From JAIPEI01 sp041685835 (GTDB lineage: Bacteria > Desulfobacterota > DSM-4660 > Desulfatiglandales > HGW-15), in the NCBI GenBank assembly GCA_041685835.1, contig JAWLEX010000060.1, forward strand, positions 1 through 18,372: a stretch of 18,372 bases of DNA. Direction: 5' to 3'. The position numbers and the translations under genes were made by a program. Positions 7,511 to 14,299 of the stretch are shown in pieces. The number at the start of each line of letters is the position of its first letter. Position 1 is the stretch's first letter. Below the pieces are notes generated by a model, which worked only from the letters and a program-made list of their open reading frames with translations, was not told the DNA's origin and searched no databases.

Positions 7511-8044
7511 ATGTCACGCATAGGCAAACAGCCTATTCCCATACCCGAGGACGTAAGTATCAACCTCACGGATGACTTGCTGACCGTCAAGGGCGCCAAA
7601 GGACAGCTTCAAAGGACCCTTGATGCAGGGGTGAGCGTGCGGACCGAGGACGGGAACCTGCTGGTCGATGTAGACCAGGGCATGAAAAACGCCGGGGCCG
7701 TTCACGGGCTTTTCAGGGCGCTCATAGCCAACATGGTGACCGGCGTCAGCCGGGGCTTCGAGAGGATTCTGGAAATCGTCGGCGTGGGGTACAGGGCGGA
7801 GGTCTCGGGAAGGACCGTTGTGTTTCAACTGGGATACTCACACCCGATCAACTTCGAGCTTCCGCCCGGAATAGATGCCCGCGAGGAAAAACAGAAGGTC
7901 ATCCTTAACGGGATCGACAAGGAACTCCTGGGCGAGACGGCCGCGAAAATGCGGGCGCTTCGCAAGCCCGAGCCATACAAGGGCAAGGGTGTTCGTTACG
8001 TTGAGGAAATCGTCAGAAGAAAGGCCGGTAAGTCAGCCAAATAG
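7511..8044 (+). CDS. rplF: 50S ribosomal protein L6
   Basis: L6 lies near the sarcin-ricin loop and the GTPase-associated region. The 177-residue product has the two-repeat fold, starting MSRIGKQPIPIPEDV, with ILEIVGVGYRAEVSGR in the middle and the C-terminal RKPEPYKGKGVRYVEEIVRRKAGK signature. GGAGGATAGAG precedes the ATG. The gene is followed by a 139-base spacer, the longest within the ribosomal cluster. Confidence 0.98.
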   Translation: MSRIGKQPIPIPEDVSINLTDDLLTVKGAKGQLQRTLDAGVSVRTEDGNLLVDVDQGMKNAGAVHGLFRALIANMVTGVSRGFERILEIVGVGYRAEVSGRTVVFQLGYSHPINFELPPGIDAREEKQKVILNGIDKELLGETAAKMRALRKPEPYKGKGVRYVEEIVRRKAGKSAK

Positions 8045-8050
8045 GGAATC

Positions 8051-8074
8051 GTGTCTGTGTCCGTGCCGGTGTCT
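8051..8074. repeat. Hexanucleotide tandem repeat, four imperfect copies
   Basis: Directly after the rplF stop lie GTGTCT, GTGTCC, GTGCCG and GTGTCT in tandem. The last copy also forms one arm of a wider inverted repeat (8067-8119). It is non-coding as far as can be seen; a 15-codon GTG frame through it lacks a Shine-Dalgarno. Confidence 0.5.
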
Positions 8075-8150
8075 GTAAAGGGCGGCTCCCGGGCGTGAGG
8101 GGCTGCGACTGAGACACCGAAGAACTGCGGTCAGACGAAGTCAACAGTTC
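8067..8150. other. Structured spacer between rplF and rplR
   Basis: An 8-bp inverted repeat (CGGTGTCT at 8067-8074, AGACACCG at 8112-8119) encloses a 37-base loop. A second 6-bp stem follows (GAACTG at 8122-8127 with CAGTTC at 8145-8150), whose loop contains GAC-GAA-GTC. This could be a leader for rplR or a processing site. Nothing here matches a regulator I can name. Confidence 0.3.
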
Positions 8151-8183
8151 AACCGGCCGGACCTTAATAGAAGGATCGAAACC

Positions 8184-8552
8184 ATGGGATCCAAAGGTAG
8201 AAAAGAATCCAGAATCAGGCGGAAAATGCGTGTCAGGAAAAAGGTCCGTGGCACTGCGGAGAGGCCGAGGCTGTCGGTTTTCAGGAGTGCCAGGCATATC
8301 TACGCTCAAATCATCGACGACGATTCGGCCGGCACAATTGCGGCCATGTCCTCCGTGAACTCGGATCTCCGGGCCCGGATTCAGAATAACCCGGGAAACC
8401 GCCGCGGTGCCGCGATGGTAGGGGAGCTCATTGCTAAGAAGGCCCTGGAAAAGGGCATAAACAAGGTGGTCTTCGACCGGAACGGATTTCTGTATCACGG
8501 CCGGGTGAAGACCCTGGCCGAGGCCGCCCGGGAACACGGGTTGGAGTTCTAG
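8184..8552 (+). CDS. rplR: 50S ribosomal protein L18
   Basis: L18 binds 5S rRNA and delivers it to the 50S subunit. The 122-residue product has a basic N-terminal arm (RKESRIRRKMRVRKKVRGTA), the core ERPRLSVFRSARHIYAQIIDD and the C-terminal KVVFDRNGFLYHGRVKTLAEAAREHGLEF, all family hallmarks. The ATG at 8184 has a modest AAGGAT upstream. It follows the structured 139-base spacer. Confidence 0.97.
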   Translation: MGSKGRKESRIRRKMRVRKKVRGTAERPRLSVFRSARHIYAQIIDDDSAGTIAAMSSVNSDLRARIQNNPGNRRGAAMVGELIAKKALEKGINKVVFDRNGFLYHGRVKTLAEAAREHGLEF

Positions 8553-8587
8553 GATTCTTACCATCGATTTGCTGAGGGAGAGCTGCA

Positions 8588-9082
8588 TTGTACAGGCAAG
8601 ATGATGAAAACCAGCTGATTGAAAAAGTCGTCCATATCAACCGGGTCGCCAAGGTCGTGAAGGGTGGCCGGCGGTTCAGCTTCGGCGCAATCGTGATCGT
8701 AGGTGATGGAAACGGCATGGTGGGGAGTGGCCACGGAAAGGCCAATGAAGTCCCCGAGGCCATCCGCAAGGGTGTGGAGCGGGCAAAGAAGAACATGACA
8801 CAGGTGCCGATTCAAGAGGGCACGATCCCCCACGAGGTGATTGGAAGGTCGGGCGCCGGACGCGTCCTGCTGAAGCCGGCGGGGCCTGGAACGGGCGTTA
8901 TCGCAGGTGGTGCCGTGCGTGCGGTCCTGGAGGCCGTGGGCGCGCAGAATATACTGACCAAATGTCTCGGGTCCCATAACCCCCACAATCTCGTCAGGGC
9001 CACCCTGAACGGACTCCTTTCGCTTCAGAACCCTGAGGAAATTGCGCGCAGGCGGGGAAAGGCATTCGAGGACCTGAAATAG
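8588..9082 (+). CDS. rpsE: 30S ribosomal protein S5
   Basis: S5 lies at the mRNA entry site and affects decoding accuracy. The 164-residue product shows LIEKVVHINRVAKVVKGGRR with the RRFSF segment, GHGKANEVPEAIRKG, and the C-terminal domain with GAGRVLLKPAGPGTGVIAGG and NPHNLVRATLNGL. The start is TTG at 8588 with GGGAGAG upstream. No ATG precedes the conserved region. Confidence 0.97.
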   Translation: MYRQDDENQLIEKVVHINRVAKVVKGGRRFSFGAIVIVGDGNGMVGSGHGKANEVPEAIRKGVERAKKNMTQVPIQEGTIPHEVIGRSGAGRVLLKPAGPGTGVIAGGAVRAVLEAVGAQNILTKCLGSHNPHNLVRATLNGLLSLQNPEEIARRRGKAFEDLK

Positions 9083-9123
9083 TTTAAAGCACTAACTCCG
9101 GGACGGTAGGGAAGAGTTCAGCC

Positions 9124-9303
9124 ATGGACGACAAGATCAAAGTTACGCTGGTGAGGAGCCAAATCGGGAAACCCAGGAGAATCCGGCAGACCCTGACCGG
9201 GCTCGGGTTGACGAAAATGCACAAAACGGTTGAACTGAAGAACACGCCGGCCATTCGAGGGATGATCGAGAAAGTCTGCTTCCTCGTGAGGGTGGAGCAG
9301 TGA
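9124..9303 (+). CDS. rpmD: 50S ribosomal protein L30
   Basis: L30 is a small 50S protein found in most bacteria. The 59-residue product reads KIKVTLVRSQIGKPRRIRQT, then LGLTKMHKTVELKNTPAIRGMIEKV, matching the L30 pattern of an LVRS strand, an LGL turn and the NTPAIRGMI helix. AGGGAAGAG lies seven bases before the ATG. It sits in its standard place between rpsE and rplO. Confidence 0.97.
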   Translation: MDDKIKVTLVRSQIGKPRRIRQTLTGLGLTKMHKTVELKNTPAIRGMIEKVCFLVRVEQ

Positions 9304-9320
9304 TGGAAAAGGAGAGGGCC

Positions 9321-9758
9321 ATGCGGATTCACGATTTATCCCCGGTCGAGGGCTCCAGGAAAGCTGGAAAGAGGATAGCGCGGGGACCCGGGTCGGGCCA
9401 TGGAAAGACGGCCTGTCGAGGCCAGAAGGGGCAGAAATCCCGCTCGGGTGCAGGCGTAAAGCCGGGATTCGAGGGCGGACAGATGCCGCTTCAGAGGCGT
9501 CTGCCCAAGCGGGGGTTCAAGAACCTCTTCCGCGTGGAGTACAAGGCGGTGAACATTCGGGACCTGGCCAGGTTTGAAACCGAAGCAAGCGTGGGTCTCG
9601 ATGAACTGGTCGGCGCCGGCCTTGTGGGAAAAAACGATCGCGTGAAGCTCCTGGGCCAGGGGGACATCTCCCGTCCGCTCCTGGTGAGGGTGCACCGCGC
9701 CAGCCAGTCCGCCCGGAGCAAGATTGAGGCCTCGGGCGGTTCCGTGGAACTGATCTGA
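9321..9758 (+). CDS. rplO: 50S ribosomal protein L15
   Basis: L15 is a late-assembling 50S protein with a long glycine-rich N-terminal arm. The product starts MRIHDLSPVEGSRKAGKR and continues GPGSGHGKTACRGQKGQKSR, then GFEGGQMPLQRRLPKRGF, all diagnostic. The frame extends upstream to GTG 9300 and ATG 9303; the latter overlaps the rpmD stop as TGATG and has GGAG five bases upstream. I prefer ATG 9321 because it gives the family N-terminus (145 residues; E. coli 144) and has GGAGAGG just upstream. Confidence 0.96.
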   Translation: MRIHDLSPVEGSRKAGKRIARGPGSGHGKTACRGQKGQKSRSGAGVKPGFEGGQMPLQRRLPKRGFKNLFRVEYKAVNIRDLARFETEASVGLDELVGAGLVGKNDRVKLLGQGDISRPLLVRVHRASQSARSKIEASGGSVELI

Positions 9759-9823
9759 AGGGGCGCTCGGCCGGGTAACGGACCCGGTTCCCAGGCATCA
9801 GCGGCAGAGAGGAGCAATCTCCA

Positions 9824-11137
9824 GTGATCGGCGGTTTTCAGAACATCTCGAAGATTCCGGAACTCAGGAAGAGGGTCATATTCACTCTCCTGATGCTCGC
9901 GGTTTACCGTGTCGGTTGTCACATTCCGACCCCCGGGATCGACGGAACAGCCCTTTCCGCCTTTTTCGGGGCCACGCAGGGGACCCTTCTGGGGTTGTTT
10001 GATATGTTCTCTGGAGGCGCCCTGGGCCAGATGTCCGTTATGGCCCTGGGCATCATGCCTTACATCAGCGCATCGATCATCCTGCAACTCATGACAGTGG
10101 TGGTCCCCCACCTGGAAAAGCTCAAGAAGGAGGGGGAACAGGGAAGAAAAAAGATCACCCAGTACACGCGTTACGGCACGGTTATTCTGAGCGTCATTCA
10201 GGGGTTCGGCATCGCCGTGGGGCTGGAGAGAATGACCAGTCCGGGCGGGGCCATGGTGGTTCCCATTGGGGGATGGGGTTTCCGCATGATGACCGTCATC
10301 ACCCTGACTGCGGGAACGTCTTTTCTCATGTGGCTGGGTGAACAGATCACGGAGCGTGGAATAGGAAACGGTATTTCCCTGATCATCTTCTCCGGCATCA
10401 TTGCTGGTTTTCCAGCGGCGGTCGGCAACACATTCCGTCTCATGGGGACCGGGGAACTGGCCCCGTTTTTCATGGTCATCCTGGTCGCTTTGATGGTCTT
10501 CGTAGTGGGGTTTATTGTCTTTGTTGAACGGGGGCAGAGGCGGATTCCCGTTCAATATGCGAAACGGGTGGTGGGTCGCCGCATGTACGGGGGCCAGAGC
10601 ACACACCTGCCCCTTAAGGTGAACACTGCGGGCGTGATTCCGCCGATATTCGCGTCCTCCATCATCATGTTCCCGGCGACAATAGCCAACTTTATGAATG
10701 TACAGGAGTTGCCCTGGCTCCAGCAGGTAGTTAACTATATGTCACCGGGGCATATTGTCTACACATTGATCTTTGTGGCTTTCATTATCTTTTTCTGTTA
10801 TTTTTACACCGCCGTCAACTTCAATCCGGTGGACGTGGCCGATAACATGAAGAAGTACGGAGGGTTCATTCCCGGGATTCGGCCGGGGAAAAACACGGCG
10901 GAGTATATCGACCGGGTCCTGACCAGGCTGACCTTCAGCGGGGCTCTCTACGTGTCGGCCGTCTGCGTTCTCCCGGAGGTCCTGATTTTCAAGGCCAATG
11001 TCCCCTTTTATTTCGGGGGCACGGCGCTGCTGATTGTGGTGGGCGTGGCCATGGACACTGCCAATCAGATCGAGTCCCACATGCTCAGCAGGCATTACGA
11101 GGGATTCATGAAGAAGGGATTGGGCAAACACCGCTGA
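9824..11137 (+). CDS. secY: Preprotein translocase subunit SecY
   Basis: SecY is the pore-forming inner-membrane subunit of SecYEG, which exports unfolded proteins and inserts membrane proteins. The 437-residue product is near the usual length (443 in E. coli) and has multiple hydrophobic segments, for example at about 18-33, 72-95, 185-202, 214-234, 311-331 and 397-412. Conserved parts include VYRVGCHIPTPGIDG (24-41), QYAKRVVGRRMYGGQSTHLPLK (244-265) and the cytoplasmic loop GGFIPGIRPGKNT (346-358), which contacts SecA and the ribosome. The start is GTG at 9824 with AGAGGAG upstream. infA, not adk or map, follows. Confidence 0.98.
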   Translation: MIGGFQNISKIPELRKRVIFTLLMLAVYRVGCHIPTPGIDGTALSAFFGATQGTLLGLFDMFSGGALGQMSVMALGIMPYISASIILQLMTVVVPHLEKLKKEGEQGRKKITQYTRYGTVILSVIQGFGIAVGLERMTSPGGAMVVPIGGWGFRMMTVITLTAGTSFLMWLGEQITERGIGNGISLIIFSGIIAGFPAAVGNTFRLMGTGELAPFFMVILVALMVFVVGFIVFVERGQRRIPVQYAKRVVGRRMYGGQSTHLPLKVNTAGVIPPIFASSIIMFPATIANFMNVQELPWLQQVVNYMSPGHIVYTLIFVAFIIFFCYFYTAVNFNPVDVADNMKKYGGFIPGIRPGKNTAEYIDRVLTRLTFSGALYVSAVCVLPEVLIFKANVPFYFGGTALLIVVGVAMDTANQIESHMLSRHYEGFMKKGLGKHR

Positions 11138-11185
11138 TGAGCCGTGAGCGAATGCGGTTTGACGAAAACACCCTAGAGTGAGAAT

Positions 11186-11413
11186 ATGACCAAAGAAGAT
11201 GCAATTTCAGCACAGGGTACGGTGATCGAGACATTGCCCAATGCCATGTTCAAGGTGGAACTCGAGAACGGGCATCGGGTGCTGGCACATATATCAGGAA
11301 AGATGCGCATGCACTACATCAAGATCCTGCCGGGAGACAAGGTGCAGGTGGAACTCTCCCCCTATGATCTCTCCCGTGGCCGGATAGTCTATCGAGGACT
11401 GGCCAAGAGGTAG
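11186..11413 (+). CDS. infA: Translation initiation factor IF-1
   Basis: IF-1 is an OB-fold protein that occupies the 30S A site during initiation. The 75-residue product (E. coli 72) has the family sequence TVIETLPNAMFKVELENGH, VLAHISGKMRMHYIKILPGD and VELSPYDLSRGRIVYR. Only a weak GAGTGAG precedes the ATG. The secY-infA gap is 48 bases, leaving no room for adk or map. Confidence 0.98.
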   Translation: MTKEDAISAQGTVIETLPNAMFKVELENGHRVLAHISGKMRMHYIKILPGDKVQVELSPYDLSRGRIVYRGLAKR

Positions 11414-11473
11414 TGGGAAAAATCCAAATCAAAAGTACATGGGAGTTGGACACGGGTACCCAGGAGAACGGAA

Positions 11474-11587
11474 ATGAAAGTCAGGGCCTCAGTAAAAAAG
11501 ATATGTAAAAAATGCAAAATAGTCCGAAGGAAAGGGACTATTCGGGTAATCTGTGAGAATGCAAGGCACAAGCAGCGTCAAGGCTGA
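11474..11587 (+). CDS. rpmJ: 50S ribosomal protein L36, zinc-binding form
   Basis: L36 is the smallest 50S protein. The 37-residue product begins MKVRASVKKICKKCKIVRRKG and ends ENARHKQRQG. C11, C14, C27 and H32 form the zinc ribbon of the C+ form. AGGAG lies seven bases before the ATG. It sits between infA and rpsM, its common place in bacteria. Confidence 0.97.
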   Translation: MKVRASVKKICKKCKIVRRKGTIRVICENARHKQRQG

Positions 11588-11600
11588 TATGCCGCGCCAA

Positions 11601-11628
11601 CAGCTAACAGCTGAAAGCTAATAGCTAA
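11601..11628. repeat. Heptanucleotide tandem repeat, four imperfect copies
   Basis: In the 57-base rpmJ-rpsM spacer, four seven-base units follow one another: CAGCTAA, CAGCTGA, AAGCTAA and TAGCTAA. The region is A/T-richer than the flanking genes. The repeat lies just before the rpsM Shine-Dalgarno (GGGAG at 11633-11637). Confidence 0.6.
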
Positions 11629-11644
11629 AAACGGGAGTTGAAAA

Positions 11645-12016
11645 TTGGCCAGAATAGCCGGTGTTGATTTGCCGAAGAACAAGAGAATCGAGATCGCCCT
11701 GACCTATATCTATGGGATCGGGAGGACTAGTTCCCAAAAAATTCTCACAGAGGCCCGGGTCGACTGGGGCACGAGCACGAATGATCTGACCGAGTCCGAG
11801 ATAACCGGCATTCGGCGGGTAATCGACGAGAAACACAAGGTGGAAGGGGACCTGAGACGGGAAGTCTCAATGAACATCAAGCGGTTGATGGACCTCGGTT
11901 TGTACCGCGGCCTGAGGCACAGAAAGGGACTTCCTGTACGCGGCCAGAGGACGAGTACCAATGCCCGCACCCGGAAGGGACCCAGGCGATCAGCCATCGG
12001 AAGAAAAAAGAAGTAA
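11645..12016 (+). CDS. rpsM: 30S ribosomal protein S13
   Basis: S13 bridges the 30S head to L5 and contacts the P-site tRNA. The 123-residue product reads (M)ARIAGVDLPKNKRIEIAL, YIYGIGRTSSQKIL (the helix-two-turn-helix), and the basic tail RGLRHRKGLPVRGQRTSTNA followed by RTRKGPRR. The start is TTG at 11645 with GGGAG seven bases upstream. It opens the alpha block. Confidence 0.97.
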   Translation: MARIAGVDLPKNKRIEIALTYIYGIGRTSSQKILTEARVDWGTSTNDLTESEITGIRRVIDEKHKVEGDLRREVSMNIKRLMDLGLYRGLRHRKGLPVRGQRTSTNARTRKGPRRSAIGRKKK

Positions 12017-12038
12017 CCGCACCCTGAGGTGGGAGAAT

Positions 12039-12434
12039 ATGGCGAAGGCGACTAGAAAGAAGACAAAGGTAAAAAAGGAAAAGAAGAACGTACCGACGGG
12101 AATCATTCACATCCAGTCCACGTTCAATAACACCGTCATCACGGTCACGGACAATGACGGCAACGTGATAGCCGCCTCCAGCGCCGGAAGGCAGGGGTTC
12201 AAGGGCTCCAGGAAAAGCACTCCTTTTGCGGCCCAGTTGGCAGGCAAGGACGCCATCAGGCAGGCCATGGACCAGGGAATGAAGTCGGCGGAAGTGCGGG
12301 TGAAAGGCCCGGGTGTGGGCCGGGAAGCGGCCCTCAGGGCCCTTCAGGTGGACGGGTTTTCTGTGAGCATGATTCGCGACGTGACCCCGATCCCGCACAA
12401 CGGCTGCAGGGCGCCGAAACGCCGGCGGGTCTAG
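12039..12434 (+). CDS. rpsK: 30S ribosomal protein S11
   Basis: S11 is on the 30S platform near the E site. The 131-residue product has a basic N-terminus, GIIHIQSTFNNTVITVTD, SSAGRQGFKGSRKSTPFAAQ and the C-terminal signature RDVTPIPHNGCRAPKRRRV. The frame is open upstream to an ATG at 11961, but that part overlaps rpsM and is not S11-like. The ATG at 12039 is preceded by GAGGTGGGAG. Confidence 0.98.
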   Translation: MAKATRKKTKVKKEKKNVPTGIIHIQSTFNNTVITVTDNDGNVIAASSAGRQGFKGSRKSTPFAAQLAGKDAIRQAMDQGMKSAEVRVKGPGVGREAALRALQVDGFSVSMIRDVTPIPHNGCRAPKRRRV

Positions 12435-12440
12435 TTCTTT

Positions 12441-12496
12441 TCCCCCGGGAACAGGGGGCGGGATCATCCCGGCCGGCCCGGGGCCCCTTTGGGGGC
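12441..12496. other. Three successive GC-rich hairpins before rpsD
   Basis: Within the 113-base rpsK-rpsD spacer, CCCCC (12442-12446) pairs with GGGGG (12454-12458), CGGGA (12459-12463) pairs with TCCCG (12467-12471), and GCCCC (12483-12487) pairs with GGGGC (12492-12496). No T tract follows. Since S4 autoregulates in several bacteria, a regulatory leader is possible, but the sequence alone does not show that. A processing site is an alternative. Confidence 0.35.
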
Positions 12497-12547
12497 TCAA
12501 CAGTAGTCGGCAGACAAAACATCACAAGTATCGAAGGAGAAGCAGTT

Positions 12548-13177
12548 TTGGCCAGATACACCGGTTCATCGTGCAGGCTGTGCCGGCGGGAGAACTTGAA
12601 ACTATTCCTCAAGGGGGACCGCTGCTACGGGGACAAATGCGCTTTTGAGAGGCGGCCCTATGTGCCGGGCCAACACGGGCAGAGGCGAGGCGGGAAGGTA
12701 TCGGACTACCGGGTACAATTGCGGGAAAAGCAAAAGGTGAAGCGGATCTACGGGGTCCTTGAAAAGCAGTTTCGGAGATACTATCAGCACGCCGAAAAGC
12801 ACAAGGGAATCACGGGGATCACTCTCCTTATACTGCTCGAGAGCCGGCTGGACAACATGGTATACCGAATGGGGTTTGCAGCGTCCAGGGACCAGGCCCG
12901 ACAGCTGGTACGGCACAACCACTTCCGCGTCAACGGCAGGAAGGTGAACATTCCCTCCTTTCAGGTCAAGGTCGGGGATACCGTGGAGGTCAAGGAGTCG
13001 AGCAGGAAGGCGGCTCAGATCTCCGAGGCCTTGGAGACCGTGGTAAGAAGAGGGGTTCCCAACTGGCTGGAGGTCGACAAGGAGAACTTCAAGGGGACCC
13101 TCAAGTCACTTCCGAATCGCGAAGACCTGACAATGCCGATTCAGGAGCAGCTCATTGTGGAGCTGTACTCCAAATAG
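12548..13177 (+). CDS. rpsD: 30S ribosomal protein S4, zinc-binding form
   Basis: S4 is a primary 16S-binding protein and starts 30S body assembly. The 209-residue product has an N-terminal zinc site (C9, C12, C26, C31), KGDRCYGDKCAFERRPYVPG with the following GQHGQRR, and an S4 RNA-binding domain at about 97-160 with ESRLDNMVYRMGFA, SRDQARQLVRHNHFRVNGR and VKVGDTVEV. It ends in the usual IVELYSK. The start is TTG at 12548 with AAGGAGAAG about nine bases upstream. Confidence 0.97.
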   Translation: MARYTGSSCRLCRRENLKLFLKGDRCYGDKCAFERRPYVPGQHGQRRGGKVSDYRVQLREKQKVKRIYGVLEKQFRRYYQHAEKHKGITGITLLILLESRLDNMVYRMGFAASRDQARQLVRHNHFRVNGRKVNIPSFQVKVGDTVEVKESSRKAAQISEALETVVRRGVPNWLEVDKENFKGTLKSLPNREDLTMPIQEQLIVELYSK

Positions 13178-13204
13178 CCGGAACGGCGGTTTTGTCGGCG
13201 TTTC

Positions 13205-13230
13205 TCCCCGGGGTATTGGACAACCGGGGA
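13205..13230. other. Hairpin in the rpsD-rpoA spacer
   Basis: TCCCCGG (13205-13211) and CCGGGGA (13224-13230) form a 7-bp stem with a 12-base loop. No T tract follows. It may modulate rpoA translation or mark processing, but nothing in the sequence decides this. Confidence 0.35.
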
Positions 13231-13255
13231 CTTCAGGACAAAGTGGGGGATATTT

Positions 13256-14299
13256 TTGGCTGATCTAAAATCAAGAAACTGGCGGGAGTTGATTAGGCCG
13301 AAGGCGATCGTGATAGACGAAGACAGCCATACGGACACGTACGGCAAGTTTGTCTGTGAACCGCTGGAGCGGGGGTTCGGAATCACTATCGGTAACTCGC
13401 TTAGACGGATCCTGCTGTCCTCCCTTCAGGGCGCGGCCATTACTTCGGTCCGGATAGAAGATGTGGCCCACGAGTTCACCACGGCTCCCGGCGTCCTGGA
13501 AGACGTCACCGACATCATTCTGAATCTGAAGGAAGTCAAGCTGAAGCTCATTGACGTCGAGGAAGCGGTTATCAGTCTTTCCGCAAATGGAGAAGGGGTT
13601 GTCAAGGCGAAGGACATCAAGACCGACGGCTCCGTTAAGGTCCTGACTCCGGACCAGCACATCGCCACCCTCAATAAAGAGGGCAAGCTGGAGATGGAAA
13701 TGACGGTCCGCATGGGCAAGGGATACGTGCCGGCGGAGAAAAACAAAGGTAAAGACGGGAAAATCGGTGTCATGCCCATTGATGCCGTGTTTTCTCCGAT
13801 TGAGAGAGCCAACTACGTCATCTCCAATGCCCGCGTCGGACAGATCACGGACTACGACAAACTGACCCTGGAGATCTGGACCGACGGCAGTGTCCTTCCG
13901 GAAGACGCGGTGGCCTTTGCGGCAAAGATCCTCAAGGAGCAGATGTCGCCGCTCATCAATTTCGAGGAGGAACCGGAACCGGACGACGAGGACGACGTGG
14001 AGGAAGAGGAGAAGCTGAACGAGCACCTTTTTCGTTCCGTCTCCGAGCTGGAGCTGTCCGTGCGTTCGGCCAACTGCCTGAAAAACGCGAATATCACCCT
14101 GATCGGTGAACTGGTCCAGAAGAGCGAGAACGAGATGCTGAAGACCAAGAATTTCGGACGGAAATCCCTGAACGAGATCAAGGAAATCCTGTCGGAAATG
14201 GGACTCTCCCTTGGTATGAAGCTCGACAACTTCCCGTCGGACGGCAAACCGGAGCTGCCGGAGGAGAGCACGGAAGAAGAAGAGGATTCGGATCAATGA
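13256..14299 (+). CDS. rpoA: DNA-directed RNA polymerase subunit alpha
   Basis: The alpha dimer scaffolds RNA polymerase assembly, and its C-terminal domain contacts UP elements and activators. The N-terminal domain (about 1-235) contains EPLERGFGITIGNSLRRILL at 35-54. A very acidic linker (237-253) leads to the C-terminal domain (about 257-325), with SVRSANCLKNANI matching the E. coli DNA-contact region (R270 here for R265) and NFGRKSLNEIKE. At 347 residues it is longer than E. coli alpha (329) because of the linker and an acidic tail (EESTEEEEDSDQ). The start is TTG at 13256 after GTGGGGGA. The stop overlaps the rplQ start (ATGA). Confidence 0.98.
   Translation: MADLKSRNWRELIRPKAIVIDEDSHTDTYGKFVCEPLERGFGITIGNSLRRILLSSLQGAAITSVRIEDVAHEFTTAPGVLEDVTDIILNLKEVKLKLIDVEEAVISLSANGEGVVKAKDIKTDGSVKVLTPDQHIATLNKEGKLEMEMTVRMGKGYVPAEKNKGKDGKIGVMPIDAVFSPIERANYVISNARVGQITDYDKLTLEIWTDGSVLPEDAVAFAAKILKEQMSPLINFEEEPEPDDEDDVEEEEKLNEHLFRSVSELELSVRSANCLKNANITLIGELVQKSENEMLKTKNFGRKSLNEIKEILSEMGLSLGMKLDNFPSDGKPELPEESTEEEEDSDQ

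Noticed and set aside
8051..8098. A 15-codon GTG frame through the hexamer repeat
   Set aside because: There is no Shine-Dalgarno, and its repetitive VSVSV sequence simply follows from the DNA repeat.
9491..10606. A 371-codon minus-strand frame across rplO and secY
   Set aside because: It spans two conserved genes and their spacer in antisense, is rich in His, Pro and Arg as shadow frames usually are, and has no known motif.
11961..12038. N-terminal extension of rpsK from an upstream ATG
   Set aside because: The 26 extra residues lie largely inside rpsM in another frame and are not part of S11; the ATG at 12039 has a good Shine-Dalgarno.
13271..14296. A 341-codon open frame on the minus strand covering nearly all of rpoA
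   Set aside because: It is exactly antisense to a well-conserved gene, has no recognisable domain, and arises from the codon bias of the plus-strand gene.
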